Shown piece after piece: positions 1 through 11,649 of a DNA stretch of 64,000 bases (position 1 is the first letter of the stretch; each line of letters starts with the position of its first letter). Origin of the DNA: Epiperipatus broadwayi (lineage: Eukaryota > Onychophora > Udeonychophora > Euonychophora > Peripatidae). The position numbers and the translations under genes are program-made. The notes beneath the pieces were generated by a model that was not told where the DNA came from, searched no databases, and saw only the letters and a list, made by a program, of their open reading frames with translations. Location: contig JAQFVV010006203.1 in the NCBI GenBank assembly GCA_028023455.1, positions 13,492,348 through 13,556,347 of the forward strand, read 5' to 3'.

Positions 1-88
1 CAGTTTGACAAGCATGTCTGCCACCTTGGAACAGTGACCCAAGCAGATGTGATCAACAATATCTATATAAAGTATTATGTATGCAATG
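1..88 (+). CDS. Possible internal exon of an unidentified plus-strand gene, cut by the window edge
   Basis: Only one plus-strand frame is open from base 1: 29 codons plus one base, beginning QFDKHVCHLGT and ending YYVCN. It stops at a good donor (CAATG followed by gtaaat at 89). Base composition is less AT-rich than the next 200 bases, and the other two frames have stops. The left end is unknown: the first three bases, cag, could be codon or acceptor. If the donor is used, the exon ends in phase 1 and cannot join directly to the terminal exon at 6295, which needs phase 0, so an unseen exon would lie between them. I do not recognise the protein. It may be a chance open stretch. Confidence 0.4.
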
Positions 89-179
89 GTAAATATAGTA
101 TTTTTTGTTAAACTATATTATTTTTTTTTTTTGTAATTTTGATGGCATTCATCTTTGTTATTGAATACACAACAGAAAC

Positions 180-1310
180 TGGTATTAAAAATAATTGTTT
201 ATATTTAAAGTTATTTGTTAGATATGCAGATGATTGTTTTTTTGTAGTTGAGAATAAATTGAAAGAATTGGTAAATGAGTTTGTTTTGATCCTTTTATAA
301 AATGTGGTAGAAGGAAGGGGGGGGGGGGATTTTGTTAAATTAAAATTTTTAGATCTATTGGTGATTAGAAATGTAGACTAATTATTTGGTATGCAGTCAT
401 TATGTTAAGAATCAAGATCTATAATTAAACCTGATAGCTATCAATCTGTTTCTCATAAAGTGGCTACTTTGAGAAATTATTGTTATAGAAATAAGAGATT
501 AAATAATTCTAGTGGTGTAGTTTTGTTTCAAAAAGCTCAATTTTATAAAAATTATTTGAGTGTTGCCTATTCTTAACAAATTTGTTAAAAATATTATATT
601 TAATAGTAATATTTGTAATGATGTAAAGGATAAAGAAAAATATGATTTTATTTCTTTGCCATTTAAATTGTCTTCTTATATAATTGTAAATATAATTTGT
701 TTGGAAATAAGAAAATTGACTGGAAAAGGTATATTATTTTGAATAATTTATTAAATAATACAAGGGAAATTTTTGATAGAAAGACTTATTGGAGTACTGT
801 ATGTGTGTGTATATATATATATAGTAGGTATAACCAAAAAATAATAAGTTATCTACATCATACAACCATGAAAACATTAAATATAATATTATATAGTAGG
901 TATATATATATAGGTCAGAGTAGTTTGATCTTAAATGAAAGAATAAAGGTATATAAAAGTAGAGTTAGGAATAAATATCTTAGTTCTGCTTTATATATCC
1001 ATGAAAAAGATAGTCTACACTATTAATTTTGATGAAGCTAAGGTTGTCTTTGAGAGAAATGAAATAAAAAGAATTAATCTTTATTATTAAAAATTGATGA
1101 TTCTGAATCAATTTATTTACAAGTTCTTTTAATATTAAGGGTATATGAAAAGTGGAATTGTGGGTAATGTTTAGATTAAGTATATTATTTTGTAGTTCTT
1201 TACACTTGATGTCTATTTGTAGCCGTGAAAACATTAGTAGTGTTTTAGAGTTTATTTTCTTGGCTAGTCTGGTTGAGTTGTGAATTTGGGCTAATTTTGA
1301 TTTATTGACT
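180..1310 (+). mobile_element. Penelope-like retroelement, 5'-truncated and decayed
   Basis: Translated pieces in shifting frames give a reverse transcriptase active-site segment (RYADDCF near 218-240) followed by LKFLDLLV (about 340-365), which is the Penelope-type RT palm and thumb. A linker follows (ISLPF at about 650), then a GIY-YIG endonuclease segment (YIGQSSLILNERIKVYKSRV, about 900-970) ending at KVVFERNEIKR near 1045. Frameshifts and stops break every domain, so it is not functional. The 3' part (about 880-1310) matches the minus-strand copy at 32520-33000, including the tail that reads GGCTAGTCTGGTTGA near 1262. GIY-YIG coupled to RT is diagnostic of Penelope-like elements. Confidence 0.75.
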
Positions 1311-1320
1311 AGTTTATCTT

Positions 1321-1487
1321 TATGCTTTTAATGTTTATATATCTTTAAGTATATAATTATTAAAATCCAAAATTTTTCTTATTTGCATATTCTCTTTATG
1401 TGTCTTAACTTTTCCTACTATACACAGATGCTCAAAACTTGTAAGAAATAAACCCTTATATTCCTTCTCATTGATTAAAAGGCAACT
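1321..1487 (-). mobile_element. Inverted fragment of the Penelope-like element's 5' region
   Basis: This stretch is the reverse complement, with scattered mismatches, of 1795-1940 in the neighbouring element. Shared pieces include ACACATAAAGAGAATATG, TACAAGTTTTGAGCATC and the AATGAGAAGGAATATAA end. It therefore lies in opposite orientation to the elements on both sides and makes an inverted repeat with a loop of about 310 bases. Inverted or tandem partial copies joined to a main copy are known for Penelope-like insertions, which is the simplest explanation. Confidence 0.65.
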
Positions 1488-1559
1488 ATTGTAATTGTGG
1501 AAACAACAAATATAAAAAGTGATTTAAAAGTTGGATTACAGTAAAAAAATAATAATGTT

Positions 1560-3235
1560 GTAACTAAGAGTTAAATATAATAAGGAATGGAAAGAAAAAT
1601 ATATATAAAATTCTTAGAATGTAAATAAATGTTTAATAGTAACAAGTGCAGATAAAGATTTGTAATTTTAATTGAGTTGGATTACGAGAGAAAAATACGT
1701 GAAAATATTAAACAAGGATATAAAAAATTTAGTAAAGATCCTGGAAATAAGATTAAACAAGGTATAAATTATTGTTGAATTGTATGAAAATGAATTTCAT
1801 CAATGAGAAGGAATATAAGTGTTTATTTCCTACAAGTTTTGAGCATCCATATATATAGTAGAAAATATTAAGACACATAAAGAGAATATGCCAATAAGAG
1901 TAATTTTAGATTTTAATAATTATAGGCTTAAAGGTATAATTTGTTATATAAAAAGATTGTAGAAGTAATTTGATTTGGAAAATATATAAAAAATTCTGAA
2001 AAAAATGTTAATTGGTTAAATAATATTAAATTAAATGGAATGATTACATCATTTGATATTAAGAAAGTATACCTAGAAAAGATAGTATAGAAATAATTAT
2101 GACTAAGTTGAAAATAATGTTTTGTCAGGGAATTAGGTATATATTATTTATGAAACATTATTAATGATATATGAGGCTTTGTATTTTATGTATAAAATAA
2201 TTTTGGAGTATAGAAAAGGGATGGGTTATGGGGTGTTCGATAAGTATAAATAGTATAGAAGAAAGTATAGTGGCAAAGTTTATAAAAAATAAAGGAATTA
2301 TAGGTATGTGGATGATATTATTATTGGAAATAGTAAAAGCATTGATAAGATTTTTAATGAATTGAATAATAATAAATATAAAATTAGATTTACAGTGAAG
2401 AAAGAGAAGATTAAAATATTAGATATTTTTGTGAAGAGAGGAATGATGAATGAAATAGTAGTAAAGTATTATCTTAAAGATAGAAAAATTAGAAGTTTAA
2501 TTGATCTAAAGTCATAACCATGATGTCAAAAAGTAGGGGTTTGAGGTAAAAAATGATTAACTTACATTAGATAAAGAGGAATATGAGCAAAAATTAGAAG
2601 TAGAATGATTATGTTAGAATAGGTTATAAAAGAAAGGTAATTAAAAATATTTTTAGAAATAAGTATGATAAGAATAAATATAAAGATTGTAAGTGGATGT
2701 CTATTCCATATTTATGGAAAGTATATAAAAAGTTAGTAAGAAATTACCAGATAATGTAAGAATAGCTTTGGAAAATATTAAGTCTTTAGGTAGATGGTTA
2801 TTTAATAGAAATAGGATAAATGGTAATAATAAGGGGGGGGGGGTTTATAAAATTAAAAGTGGAAATTAAAAAGTATATATTTAATTTTTTAAGTGGAAAT
2901 TGTAATAAGGTATATATAAGACAGACAGGACAAATAATAAGTGATAGAGGGAAGGAACATAATAGAGCAATTAGTAGGTCAGGACCATATATACATTATT
3001 TAGATATTGGTCATAAAGTGGAGAGCGAGAAGAATATTAGAGTTATAAAACATGTTGATTATCGAAAAAGGATATGTTATGACACTTTATACATTTAGAT
3101 AGATGTGTAAATATAGTTAAAGATCAAACAAAATTAGGTGGAAAGTGGGCATTATTAGATAATTGGAAGATTTAAAAATTATGGTAGAATTGTGAGAGTT
3201 TACAAAAGAATGGGGGGGGGGGTAGAATATTTATT
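1560..3235 (+). mobile_element. Second Penelope-like element with RT and GIY-YIG endonuclease remnants
   Basis: In order on the plus strand there is an RT N-terminal motif KTHKENMPIRVILDF at about 1870-1915, the active site YVDDIIIG at 2305-2328 followed by a thumb-like segment (KIKILDIFVKRG, about 2410-2445), and a GIY-YIG domain at 2870-3090. The endonuclease shows KVYIRQTGQIISDRGKEHN then HYLDIGHKVE, the usual Penelope pattern in which the conserved G of YIGQTG has changed to R. Stops and frameshifts occur between domains, and two long G runs (about 2834 and 3211) add length noise. It is a dead copy, more complete than its left neighbour. Confidence 0.75.
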
Positions 3236-3269
3236 TATATAGATATATAAAAATATATGTATGACTTTC

Positions 3270-4440
3270 TATGTCATACCTATCCCTCTATTCAAAAACT
3301 TTTCTGTTCAACCTACTTGTTATAATAAGAATTTTATATATTTCACCAATAATATATACAAAAGCTTTTATTAGAAAAATATATTCTCAATTAAAGCTAG
3401 TTTGGGGAAATCATACAGCAGCTATCTCACTCAATTAACTACAACCACCACTAAATCTCAATGATCTTGGATTATATATGATTAATACATTCAAAATACA
3501 AAAAACAGTAAACCTCTTCATTTCATGTAACAAATTATTCCCATATATGATAGAAACATTAAAAATTACGCCAAATGGCAAACCAACACCACTACTCAAA
3601 TTCTGGGAAAATCTCATTGTATCACTTTGCACAAACCCTAACTTTAATCTTCTCCCCTCCAGTCCAAAATACAAATATTGGCAAATATTTAGCCTTATTC
3701 AAATCCCTACTTAAAATTATGAAAAGAAATCAATACTTAATATAAACAACTGATTAAAAAATGTAAATTCTGGTTGTTCGAACCCAAGTACTTGGATTTT
3801 CTTATCAAAATAAATGTAGAATCTCTACCTACACTTTTATAGACACAGAAAACAATACAAGAACATGAATGAACAATGCAGCCTTTGCCATAAAGATTCT
3901 GAAACTCAATATTATGTTTTTTTTTAATGTGAGGATCTTGAGAACATGCGCAAAGCAATACCAAAACTTAACAACTACAAATATAATATTAATACTCTAT
4001 TCCAGATATTCAAACAAGGAATTTATGCAAACATTCATGTTATAGGCTCTCTGATGCACCAGATGCAAATGCTTGTATAACTGCAATCCCAGAATACCTC
4101 CATACACCTTCTGGAATAAAATGGAAATTTTAAAAGAAAGATATAAAAAGAACTATCATCCCACACAATGTTTGAAGACACTTGGTCTCTAACGCAACAT
4201 TATCTGAAACCATAATAAGATATAACCATTCTCTGAAAGTGAATGCAACAACAGTAAATCCTCAAGATTTAGATAAGTTTTTTTTTCTCTCCTCCTCTAA
4301 ACTTTAAAACTATTTAATGTAAATAATGATGTTAAGTCAATAATGTAAAACCATATTCAAAGCTATGTCTTTTTTTAAAACCTGATGTAACAGATTCTTA
4401 TAAAGCAATAAATGCCTTTAAACATAAAAATATGTATAGG
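3270..4440 (+). mobile_element. Decayed LINE, 3' end of the reverse transcriptase ORF
   Basis: The plus strand is open for 3478-3714 (begins MINTFKIQKTVNLF). Later, near 3870-4020, it reads EQCSLCHKDSETQYYVFF, one stop, then CEDLENMRKAIPKLNN. C-x2-C with ET, an expected H (here Y) and a C after it is the zinc-knuckle pattern at the C-terminus of many non-LTR retrotransposon ORF2 proteins. The block is less AT-rich than its surroundings and ends in noncoding sequence by 4440. The clade cannot be told from this piece. The antisense ORFs here are shadows. Confidence 0.55.
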
Positions 4441-6294
4441 TATATATAGGTAAAAAAAAATTTTTTTACGTATTTTTATTTCATATCATTTATTTATGTT
4501 TATATGTACAATATTAATTATATTGTTGAAGGTAAAATAATGCCCAATACGTGGAGGAAATGTAGTTAATAGGTCATGTGATGTATAAAACTATATCTTG
4601 AAACTGTCTTAATAAGAATGAAAACCAGGTTGGTAATTAAATAATTATAATGCAATTAGTTGTTTGTTTCAATTTTATTTAATTATATTGAGTGATTTTT
4701 AAGTTTTATATATTAGAAAAAATATTAAGAGATGGTTATTTCAAACACAACTACAATTTTGCTACTAATATTGTAATATAAAATTTCGAATCTTTCTATA
4801 TCTTTTTACAATATATGATTTTAGTTCTCATAAAATCTTGAGATATCCAAGTGATGATAAAAAGTTCCACAAATTTGAATGATTAATCTTCAGTAAATGT
4901 TTTAATTTACATTTAATTTCAACTAATAATGGTTGACTATTATCTGCTGGTCTGTTATTGCATCTTTTTCACTTTAGCCTCTCTTGTACTTGACAATCCC
5001 ATTTTTGGAAGGAAGTATCTTATTTTCTCTTGCTATAAATGATTTATCAATGATAATTCTCTGACTATATTTGGCTCCTATAAAAATCATAGTAGTGAAA
5101 AGGTATGAGTGGCGAATGTCTTCATCTTTGGAACGTTCTTTTGCAGCAATAAAATACATACTTTGAGATCAGTTTTTAAGGAGCTGCAAGTACAAGTCCA
5201 ATAACATAAGGATTTTTTGAAATTAGTAATTTTCCGATATTGTTTTGCATAAGTCTATAACAGAATTTACCCCCCCCCCCCGAAAATGCTAAAAACTTAA
5301 GCATGTCCAACGAAAGTTCTAAAATACCATATTATATGCATAACGTTTAGTGAAATGAATAAAATTTTGTTGTGGCTTAAATTTCAATTGTGACTTGAAA
5401 TTTACGAATCGCTGATCTAGAAAATAATTGTTCAGAATGAGCTCATCAGCAGTAATAAATAAGTAAACTCACCATAGCAGCATTTATTTTTACCATAATT
5501 ATATATTCTCCAAGTCAGTAGACCATTCAGATTGTTTGAAATTTCATATCATTTAGATTTGTTTTGGCAGATAAGAGAGAAACCATTGCATGGCTATTTG
5601 TGTTCTAACCATATAACCTTAAAAAAAGTAAATTGACATGTTGTGAAGAGATTTTTTGTTTGATTTAAATTAAGCAACATTAAATAGTCTCTTGGAGATT
5701 AACTGCATTTTCTGATTTCTAGATAGATAGAGGAATAGTTTATTTCCCAGCTATTTAGCTACCTATAGAATATTTTTTTAAAATTGTTTTTCTTTGTTTT
5801 ATCTAACTAGCTAATATAACGAAATATCGAGTTGGCTATCATGAGCCCATGGGATAATAATAGGCAGTTGCATTAAATATTTCAATTAGATCTTACAGTA
5901 GATAAGCTTTATTATTATTATTCTAGGTATGGAAAATATTTTTTGCATTTGCAAAATAAAAAATATTAATTAAAAAGATCAAATGAATTTAATCATGCCA
6001 TTTTATACCATACTCTCAATCTAAGGAATTAAAATCAATATTTAATTATTTAAAATTAATGAAATTACTTGTGTGCTTCTATAGTCTTTTTCCATTCATA
6101 ATATTAAACTGCAAACTCAGTTTGTCTTTTATAAATTGATTTACTTAATATATTATGATTGCTTATATAACTATTTATAAACTATTTTATATTAAAGAAT
6201 GATTATCAAAGTATTAGAGAATATGAGAATAATGATAGGAAGGGATAAAATTTAAAAAAAAAAAATTTTTTTTTTTCCTTAATTTATTTTACAG
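4441..6294. other. Noncoding AT-rich stretch
   Basis: No gene is supported. A minus-strand 61-codon open frame at 4974-5159 (begins MYFIAAKERSKDED) is the only notable reading and has no recognised domain. A C homopolymer lies at about 5270-5282. The segment around 5405-5460 looks like part of an old dispersed repeat. If the exons at 1-88 and 6295-6489 belong to one gene, this is intron. Confidence 0.5.
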
Positions 6295-6489
6295 ATATTC
6301 CAATATATTAAAGAAGTTTCTGTACCAAATATTTTTAGATTTCCAGATATTTTCAACAATACATCATTTCATTTTTTCCCTCAGGAAAATTTATTAAAAC
6401 TTTCCCAGGATTTTTGGGATGATAATGCTGAGCCTGTGTATGATCAGTGTGATGAACTGATTACTAATAATACCAACTATAATACATGA
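6295..6489 (+). CDS. 3'-terminal coding exon of an unidentified gene
   Basis: A long pyrimidine tract ending in ttattttacag (6284-6294) is a strong acceptor. From 6295 one frame stays open for 64 codons and ends at TGA (6487-6489). The peptide begins IFQYIKEVSVPNIFRFPD, continues through HFFPQENLLKLSQDFWDD and EPVYDQCDEL, and ends in NNTNYNT. Codon use and composition are clearly less AT-rich than the flanks, and AATAAA follows 102 bases later. There is no ATG, as expected for an internal start at an acceptor. Phase 0 is required, because phase 1 meets TAA early. The acidic, aromatic tail does not match a family I know. The gene runs toward the kinase gene, tail to tail. Confidence 0.6.
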   Translation: MFQYIKEVSVPNIFRFPDIFNNTSFHFFPQENLLKLSQDFWDDNAEPVYDQCDELITNNTNYNT

Positions 6490-6590
6490 ATATGTATATA
6501 ATACCTACTTATATATATATAAAGACTTTATTCCCTGCACTCCAATTCCTTTTTAACATTATTATTTATACTTCCTCAACTTGAAGACAA

Positions 6591-6596
6591 AATAAA
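6591..6596 (+). terminator. Polyadenylation signal AATAAA for the plus-strand terminal exon
   Basis: Canonical hexamer about 100 bases after the stop at 6489, within a usual 3' UTR distance. The next several hundred bases hold no competing coding signal. Confidence 0.45.
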
Positions 6597-6599
6597 ATG

Positions 6600-7482
6600 C
6601 ATTTATGATATAAAAAATTATTCGCTTATTTCTGATTGAGAATTCAAAAAAATAAATCAAAATGAGTATTTTGAATGTCTTAATATTATAAAACAGAAAT
6701 GAAACAAACTTCAAAAAAATGCACTGATAATTACCAAAGTAAATTTCTTATAACAAAATACATACACACAAATAATCTTGGTACTATAGCTTTATTTTGA
6801 GAATCTCTTGTAACATGCTAATTAAAAATTTGTTTTGCTGTAACAAATATAATTTTTTTTTTCTTTACTTAAAAAGTAAATTGATTTATGTAATGAAATA
6901 ATTTTAAGTAAATGGATTTTCTTAGTGATATAATTAATATGACGGTTATGTACATTAACACACATTTATAGTGTCTTTAGAAAACTTTTTTTTTATAAAA
7001 ATATTTACAAAAAAAAATTTAAATGCGAATTGAACTGACATAGGAAAATACTGAAAGTTAAAAAATTAGTTCCACATCACTTTTTTTTTGTTTTAATTAG
7101 CAAAGAAACAAACATATTTATTAAAACCATAGCTGGAAATATGATAAAGTAAACTGTAAATGGTATCATGGTCAACATAAAATTACTAAAAAACAAACTT
7201 GTAAAAATTATAATTCATGAATAGGAACTATGATATGCCAAAAACTTCACCTCATATTTGGAATTAAAATATCCAAAATGAATAAAAAAAATAAAAATAA
7301 ATAAAACTTGACCCTGAGGAAGAGATTACAAAGCTGGTTATAAACATTTTTCATTTAAAATACAGAAATATGCCAATTTTTTTAAGAATAAAATGCATTA
7401 TAAAAATACTGTAAATATAAATTTTAAAAAGGTAGTGCAATATTTGGGGAATAAAAATAGTACATTTTTTTGAATGGAAAAT
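6600..7482. other. Intergenic space and 3' UTRs between convergent genes
   Basis: AT-rich sequence with A and T runs and no coding signal. It should contain the 3' UTR of the minus-strand kinase gene. A minus-strand AATAAA at 7117-7122 is a candidate poly(A) signal, and another overlaps the kinase stop codon itself at 7479-7484. Confidence 0.4.
7117..7122 (-). terminator. Candidate polyadenylation signal of the kinase gene
   Basis: TTTATT on the plus strand reads AATAAA on the minus strand, about 360 bases past the kinase stop. In DNA this AT-rich the hexamer is common, so the assignment is tentative. Confidence 0.25.
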
Positions 7483-7773
7483 TTATTTTCTTCGCACAGG
7501 AGACTGCAAGTGAAATGGTATTCTGATAGAATGCGGATCACCTTGCTTCTGTTTCAGATCCATTTTTTGAACATTCTCAAAAAGTGCTGCCCGATTTTGA
7601 TCTTCACCCTTTTTAACCCAATGTCCGTAAACCCTGAAAGCACAAGCATCAATGACTTTCCTCAAAGCTTTTATTCTATAAGGATCTTCTCTTGCTTGTT
7701 TTGAAGAGATAGCCTCTGGAGTCAGATGCAGCCTTTTTAATCGTACCATAGCTTGAACAGTCTTCATAATTAT
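7483..7773 (-). CDS. PHKG: PhK gamma last exon: calmodulin-binding regulatory tail and stop
   Basis: The acceptor tatgtag lies just before 7773. The exon reads IIMKTVQAMVRLKRLHLTPE, continues to DPYRIKALRKVIDACAFRVY and GHWVKKGEDQNRAALFENVQ, and stops at TAA (7483-7485). RKVIDACAFRVYGHWVKKG aligns with the PhK5 calmodulin-binding and autoinhibitory segment of the vertebrate gamma subunit, and FKIIMKTVQAMVRLKRL (with the previous exon) aligns with the PhK13 segment. DPYR, CAFRVYGHWVKKGE and QNRAALFEN are close to insect gamma subunits. A basic tail of about 30 residues (ending SPVRRK) follows the conserved part and has no family match that I recognise. The in-frame ATG at 7767 is internal, not a start. 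Confidence 0.93.
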   Translation of the reverse strand: MIMKTVQAMVRLKRLHLTPEAISSKQAREDPYRIKALRKVIDACAFRVYGHWVKKGEDQNRAALFENVQKMDLKQKQGDPHSIRIPFHLQSPVRRK

Positions 7774-8930
7774 CTACATAAAAAAAAGTTTTTCCATTAA
7801 AACCAATATTAGTAGTAAATGGTCTATATTACTTTGCAATCAATATTTTTTTAAAAATTACTAATTTTGGGCAATAAGTTATAGACCAGTGCAGCTACAA
7901 TGACATTAAAAGAATTTTATGTATAGTCTGTATGGTTTTCAAACATCTCATTAAAAATTATATGCGGGCTCAATTGTTGATAAAATCTGACGTGTTAAAA
8001 TATGAGAGAAGTTGCTTTAATAATACAATCATTGTAGCTTTGAATGTAATAAATCTAACATTGTAATAAGAATTTATCTTAGTTTTTATTTCATTTATAA
8101 ATTACATTTCTTTTACACAATGTTTACATTTTTGCAGATAATATATATTCATAACTGATGTAGATCAACCAATAAATCACACTTTTTTTAATATCACGTA
8201 TAATAGTCCCCTTCCCCTTATAACTAAATAATAGTTTTGTTTTCTACTAACAGTAAATATTCTTTATCATTTCTGTTTAATTAATATACTATCTTAGCTA
8301 CTTGAAATACACTATCACTGCCCTTGTATAACAATATTGTTTTGACAAGCTAATTTTATTTTGAATTTTTTTCCTCAGAATATCATATTAATGATTCTCA
8401 TTTTTATTTTAATAATTACTTTCCCTAAATTATTTTTAAGTTATTTTTGATAGCCTAGAGAACATCATTATTATAATATATAATGGTTTTAAAGAGCTGC
8501 CTGCAGGACACATAATATCCTAAAAGTTTCTTGAGCATTGTATTTATAATTTTAATTTTTTCAGAAAAGGTAAAGGATTATAGAAATCAAGATTTAACTA
8601 AAATCTTTCTAGTTGTAGTTGCCAACAGAATTATTTAGAAGATTGTATTGAAAAGCCTGAAAAGAATTTGAAATATTTGGTAAAAAACAAAAGATGAAAA
8701 GTTTTAAAAAATATCAACAATGCTATAACAAGTTTGATTTGTTTACTAATTTATGAAAAATCTAATTCACTAATGCTAATAGAAAGTTTTGCAAAATATC
8801 TTTAACTAAGTAAAAGACATGGAAGTATACCATTTTTGAAACTTAATCAAAATGCATTCAGAATATGCTTATCAGATTACTGCATAACATTCATATGAAA
8901 GCCTACCAAATAGAATTATCAGTAATTTTA
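7774..8930. other. Intron sequence, nothing recognised
   Basis: AT-rich intron of the kinase gene next to its last exon. I see no repeat or gene that I can name. Confidence 0.5.
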
Positions 8931-8934
8931 TGAA

Positions 8935-9010
8935 TAGCTCATAGCATAATGGTTAGTTCATCCACGTCATATATCACAGAGGTATAAATTCTGAGCTTGC
9001 GTGTAATCTG
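8935..9010 (+). repeat. tRNA-like SINE head, degenerate
   Basis: The stretch contains TAGCATAATGGTTAG, an A-box-like segment of a tRNA gene, and about 40 bases later GGTATAAATTCTGAGC, which resembles a decayed B box (GGTTCAAATCCTGAGC in a typical tRNA). Spacing fits a tRNA-derived SINE head. There is no cloverleaf of quality and no clear target duplication. Confidence 0.35.
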
Positions 9011-10343
9011 AAAATATTTTCAAATAGACTTGGTATTCCCTTTCAGGTAGTTGGTCTATAATCAATTCAGAGACATATTCAATATTGTTCAGTCAATGGT
9101 TATCTAATTAAAGCAGGAGTTCCCAAAATTTTTATAAAGAAGTTTTTGATAAAAAAAAATACATCATGGAGCTTCATTAAAATGAATATTCAATAACTGT
9201 AATTATCACTTGAATAAATATTTAAAGAAAAATTATATTTCACAGCTATTTATTAGTGCAAAAAGTTTAGCAAAATTTAAACTAATACACATTTTATTAG
9301 TGGTTCAGATGTCTGTTTCTGATCACAAAGTGCTTCAATATTGGGATTATGATTATTATCTGTAAATGCAGATCATCTGTGTAGCTTATTTCAAATGTTT
9401 TTTTTTTTTGTAGTTATATTCAATAAAATTGTTTGGCTCACAAAGATATATTGTTGCAAAGTGCATTACAAATTTCAAAGCTGATTGCTTTATTTCAGGG
9501 TATTCCACATATATTTCAATTTTGAATTTCTAATTTTCCCATAAAATTTTATTTTTTCAAATATGTTGAAATTTTTGAGACATTCTTTCCCTCTTAAAAT
9601 AATTATGTGATAGTAGATTTCAAAAAAGACTTTTAATTCATAATAATTTATCTAAATAAGAGAAAAGTATTACACCCTAGTATCTTCATATAGGGTAATT
9701 TCCTTTGTAAGTAAAAAACTAGAGTTTTTGAAACATCTTAAGTTTTCAAATACTCTACTTTGATTCATAAAACAAAACCCATTTTATTATACAATTCACA
9801 AAATTAAGCAAATACTTTTCTATGAGAGAACCAACAAATTTCAATATCTTCACATAAGGAACTGAAGATTCTTGAATTATGTGATATTGCTATATGAAAT
9901 TTACTGTTTTTATTACATCACCAACTATTTTATTCTTGTGACAGAAACTTTACTGATGATAAAGACAATGAATAATCCATTAATGCAAATACTTGAACAC
10001 AGTTGTCGCTGTGTAAGTTTGCAAATGTGTACGTCTTCAATATTATACAATCTACATCTGATACATATGAACTGTAACGGTTGAATTTTCTAAATCAGTC
10101 GAATAATATGCTGACATATATATAATGTATTAGAAAGCAAATTATAAGAAAGACTATTATAGAAATTTTTTATCTATCACACGTTTTCTAAAAAGTTTTA
10201 AGATTTCTTGTATGGAATTTGCCTGCTCTTCCTATAATCTTACCTGAAATGAAACAATAAAAGTTACCTTTATTATCCAGATATACAAATGAATAAAATA
10301 TAGTTTTCTTTGTATTGGCTTGTAAATATTTTCTTTAGAAATA
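9011..10343. other. Intron sequence, nothing recognised
   Basis: AT-rich sequence without coding signal or a repeat that I can classify. The 70-codon open frame at 9872-10084 has no domain and is taken as chance. Confidence 0.45.
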
Positions 10344-11360
10344 CGCCTGGGTCTCATTTTATGCAGATTATTTTAATGCGATTTTGAAGTTATGCGATTC
10401 ATATTTTAGATATCAAGAAATTTCAATTATTAATAACTTTTTTTGACTTGAAATACTTTTTTTTTTTTCCAAAAATATAATGTTATATTAGCTGCTAATG
10501 TGAATATGGCCTGAAGCTGTATTTAGAATCTTAGCTTCTATGTAAATAACCTACTTATACTAATGAATTAATAATAATAATAGATTTATGCTTACGTATA
10601 AAAATATCGCAATACCTATTCAAAAATTTTAAACTTTTAAAACATATTTTGTTAGATATAAAAGAAATAAATATTTTAGATTTTGAAAATAAATAACGAA
10701 GATTTTATTGATTTTGTAAACTGAAAATAATCTTTCTAATGATAATATATAATCTTTTTGTTTTGATTGCGATCTCTTTTTTTTTTAATATAGAAACAAA
10801 ATGTGAACATTTAAAATTTATTTCAGTAGTAAAAATCAGTTAATCATAGATTTTAGTTTGATATGTGAGACAAAGGTAAATGTCAGAAAATGCTGAAATC
10901 TGAGTTTCCTGCAATGAACCTTTTAAATTCCAATGAGAGCTAAATAGTAAAATCGTCTCAAAGTTTAATCACCGATTACATTGTCGACAGAAAACCATTA
11001 ACACAGCACAAGACAAAGTGGCGCTAGTTGTACTTGCTTTTGTAATGAATCTGATTTCTTACCAGTTCACAAATGAACGCATATTGTCAAATAGCGGTAA
11101 TGATTAAAATATGTATGAAAAAATATAAAATTAAATATTGTAGTTAATAAAAAAAGTTTGTCTTGTATTAATTTTTTTCAAATATTTGAAATTGTCATAC
11201 TTTATTATTTTTTTAATGCAAATTTTAAAGTAATTTTTCCTTGTTGCTTTGCTTTTATGCAATTTCTAAAAATTACAGAACCTATCCCCCATTTTTGTGC
11301 GATTTTTTTAATGCGGGTTTTCTGCAGAACCCATCTACTGCATAAAACGAGACCCAGGTG
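10344..11360. mobile_element. Non-autonomous TA-flanked DNA transposon (Tc1/mariner-pogo type termini)
   Basis: The left end reads CGCCTGGGTCTCATTTTATG and the right end, reverse-complemented, reads CACCTGGGTCTCGTTTTATG, followed on both sides by GCAG and further imperfect similarity (TTTTAATGCG, GCGATT). TA dinucleotides at 10342-10343 and 11361-11362 would be the target duplication. The 1017-bp interior has no transposase-like frame; the open frame starting at 11158 covers the right terminal repeat and is spurious. The end pattern resembles pogo/Tigger-type elements. Confidence 0.65.
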
Positions 11361-11649
11361 TAGTCAATTGTTTGAGTATTTTTAAGATATTTTATTTTTG
11401 CAAAAAAATTATTTAAAACTATTGCTGCACATATTTTTATTACTTAATCATGTAAAACTGATAAAATTTTCATCATACTTTTTTTTTTGTTTGTTTCTAT
11501 TTCTCTTATTATTTAATTAGATTGACAAGCTTAAACATAATGATGAGATACACTGACCCTAAATTTTTTGTTTATTCACATCAAATATAAAATTGATATT
11601 CAGCCACTAATGTGTGTGAATGAAAATTTTTTCTAATAGATATATACAA

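Noticed and set aside
3435-3674. Minus-strand open frame of 79 codons
   Set aside because: Antisense to the LINE remnant that reads on the plus strand; no domain.
4974-5159. Minus-strand 61-codon frame beginning MYFIAAKERSKDED
   Set aside because: No acceptor, donor or domain support; probably an old repeat or chance.
9950-9975. CTGATGA near GAAAC as another hammerhead
   Set aside because: GAAAC precedes rather than follows CTGATGA and no stem II is present.
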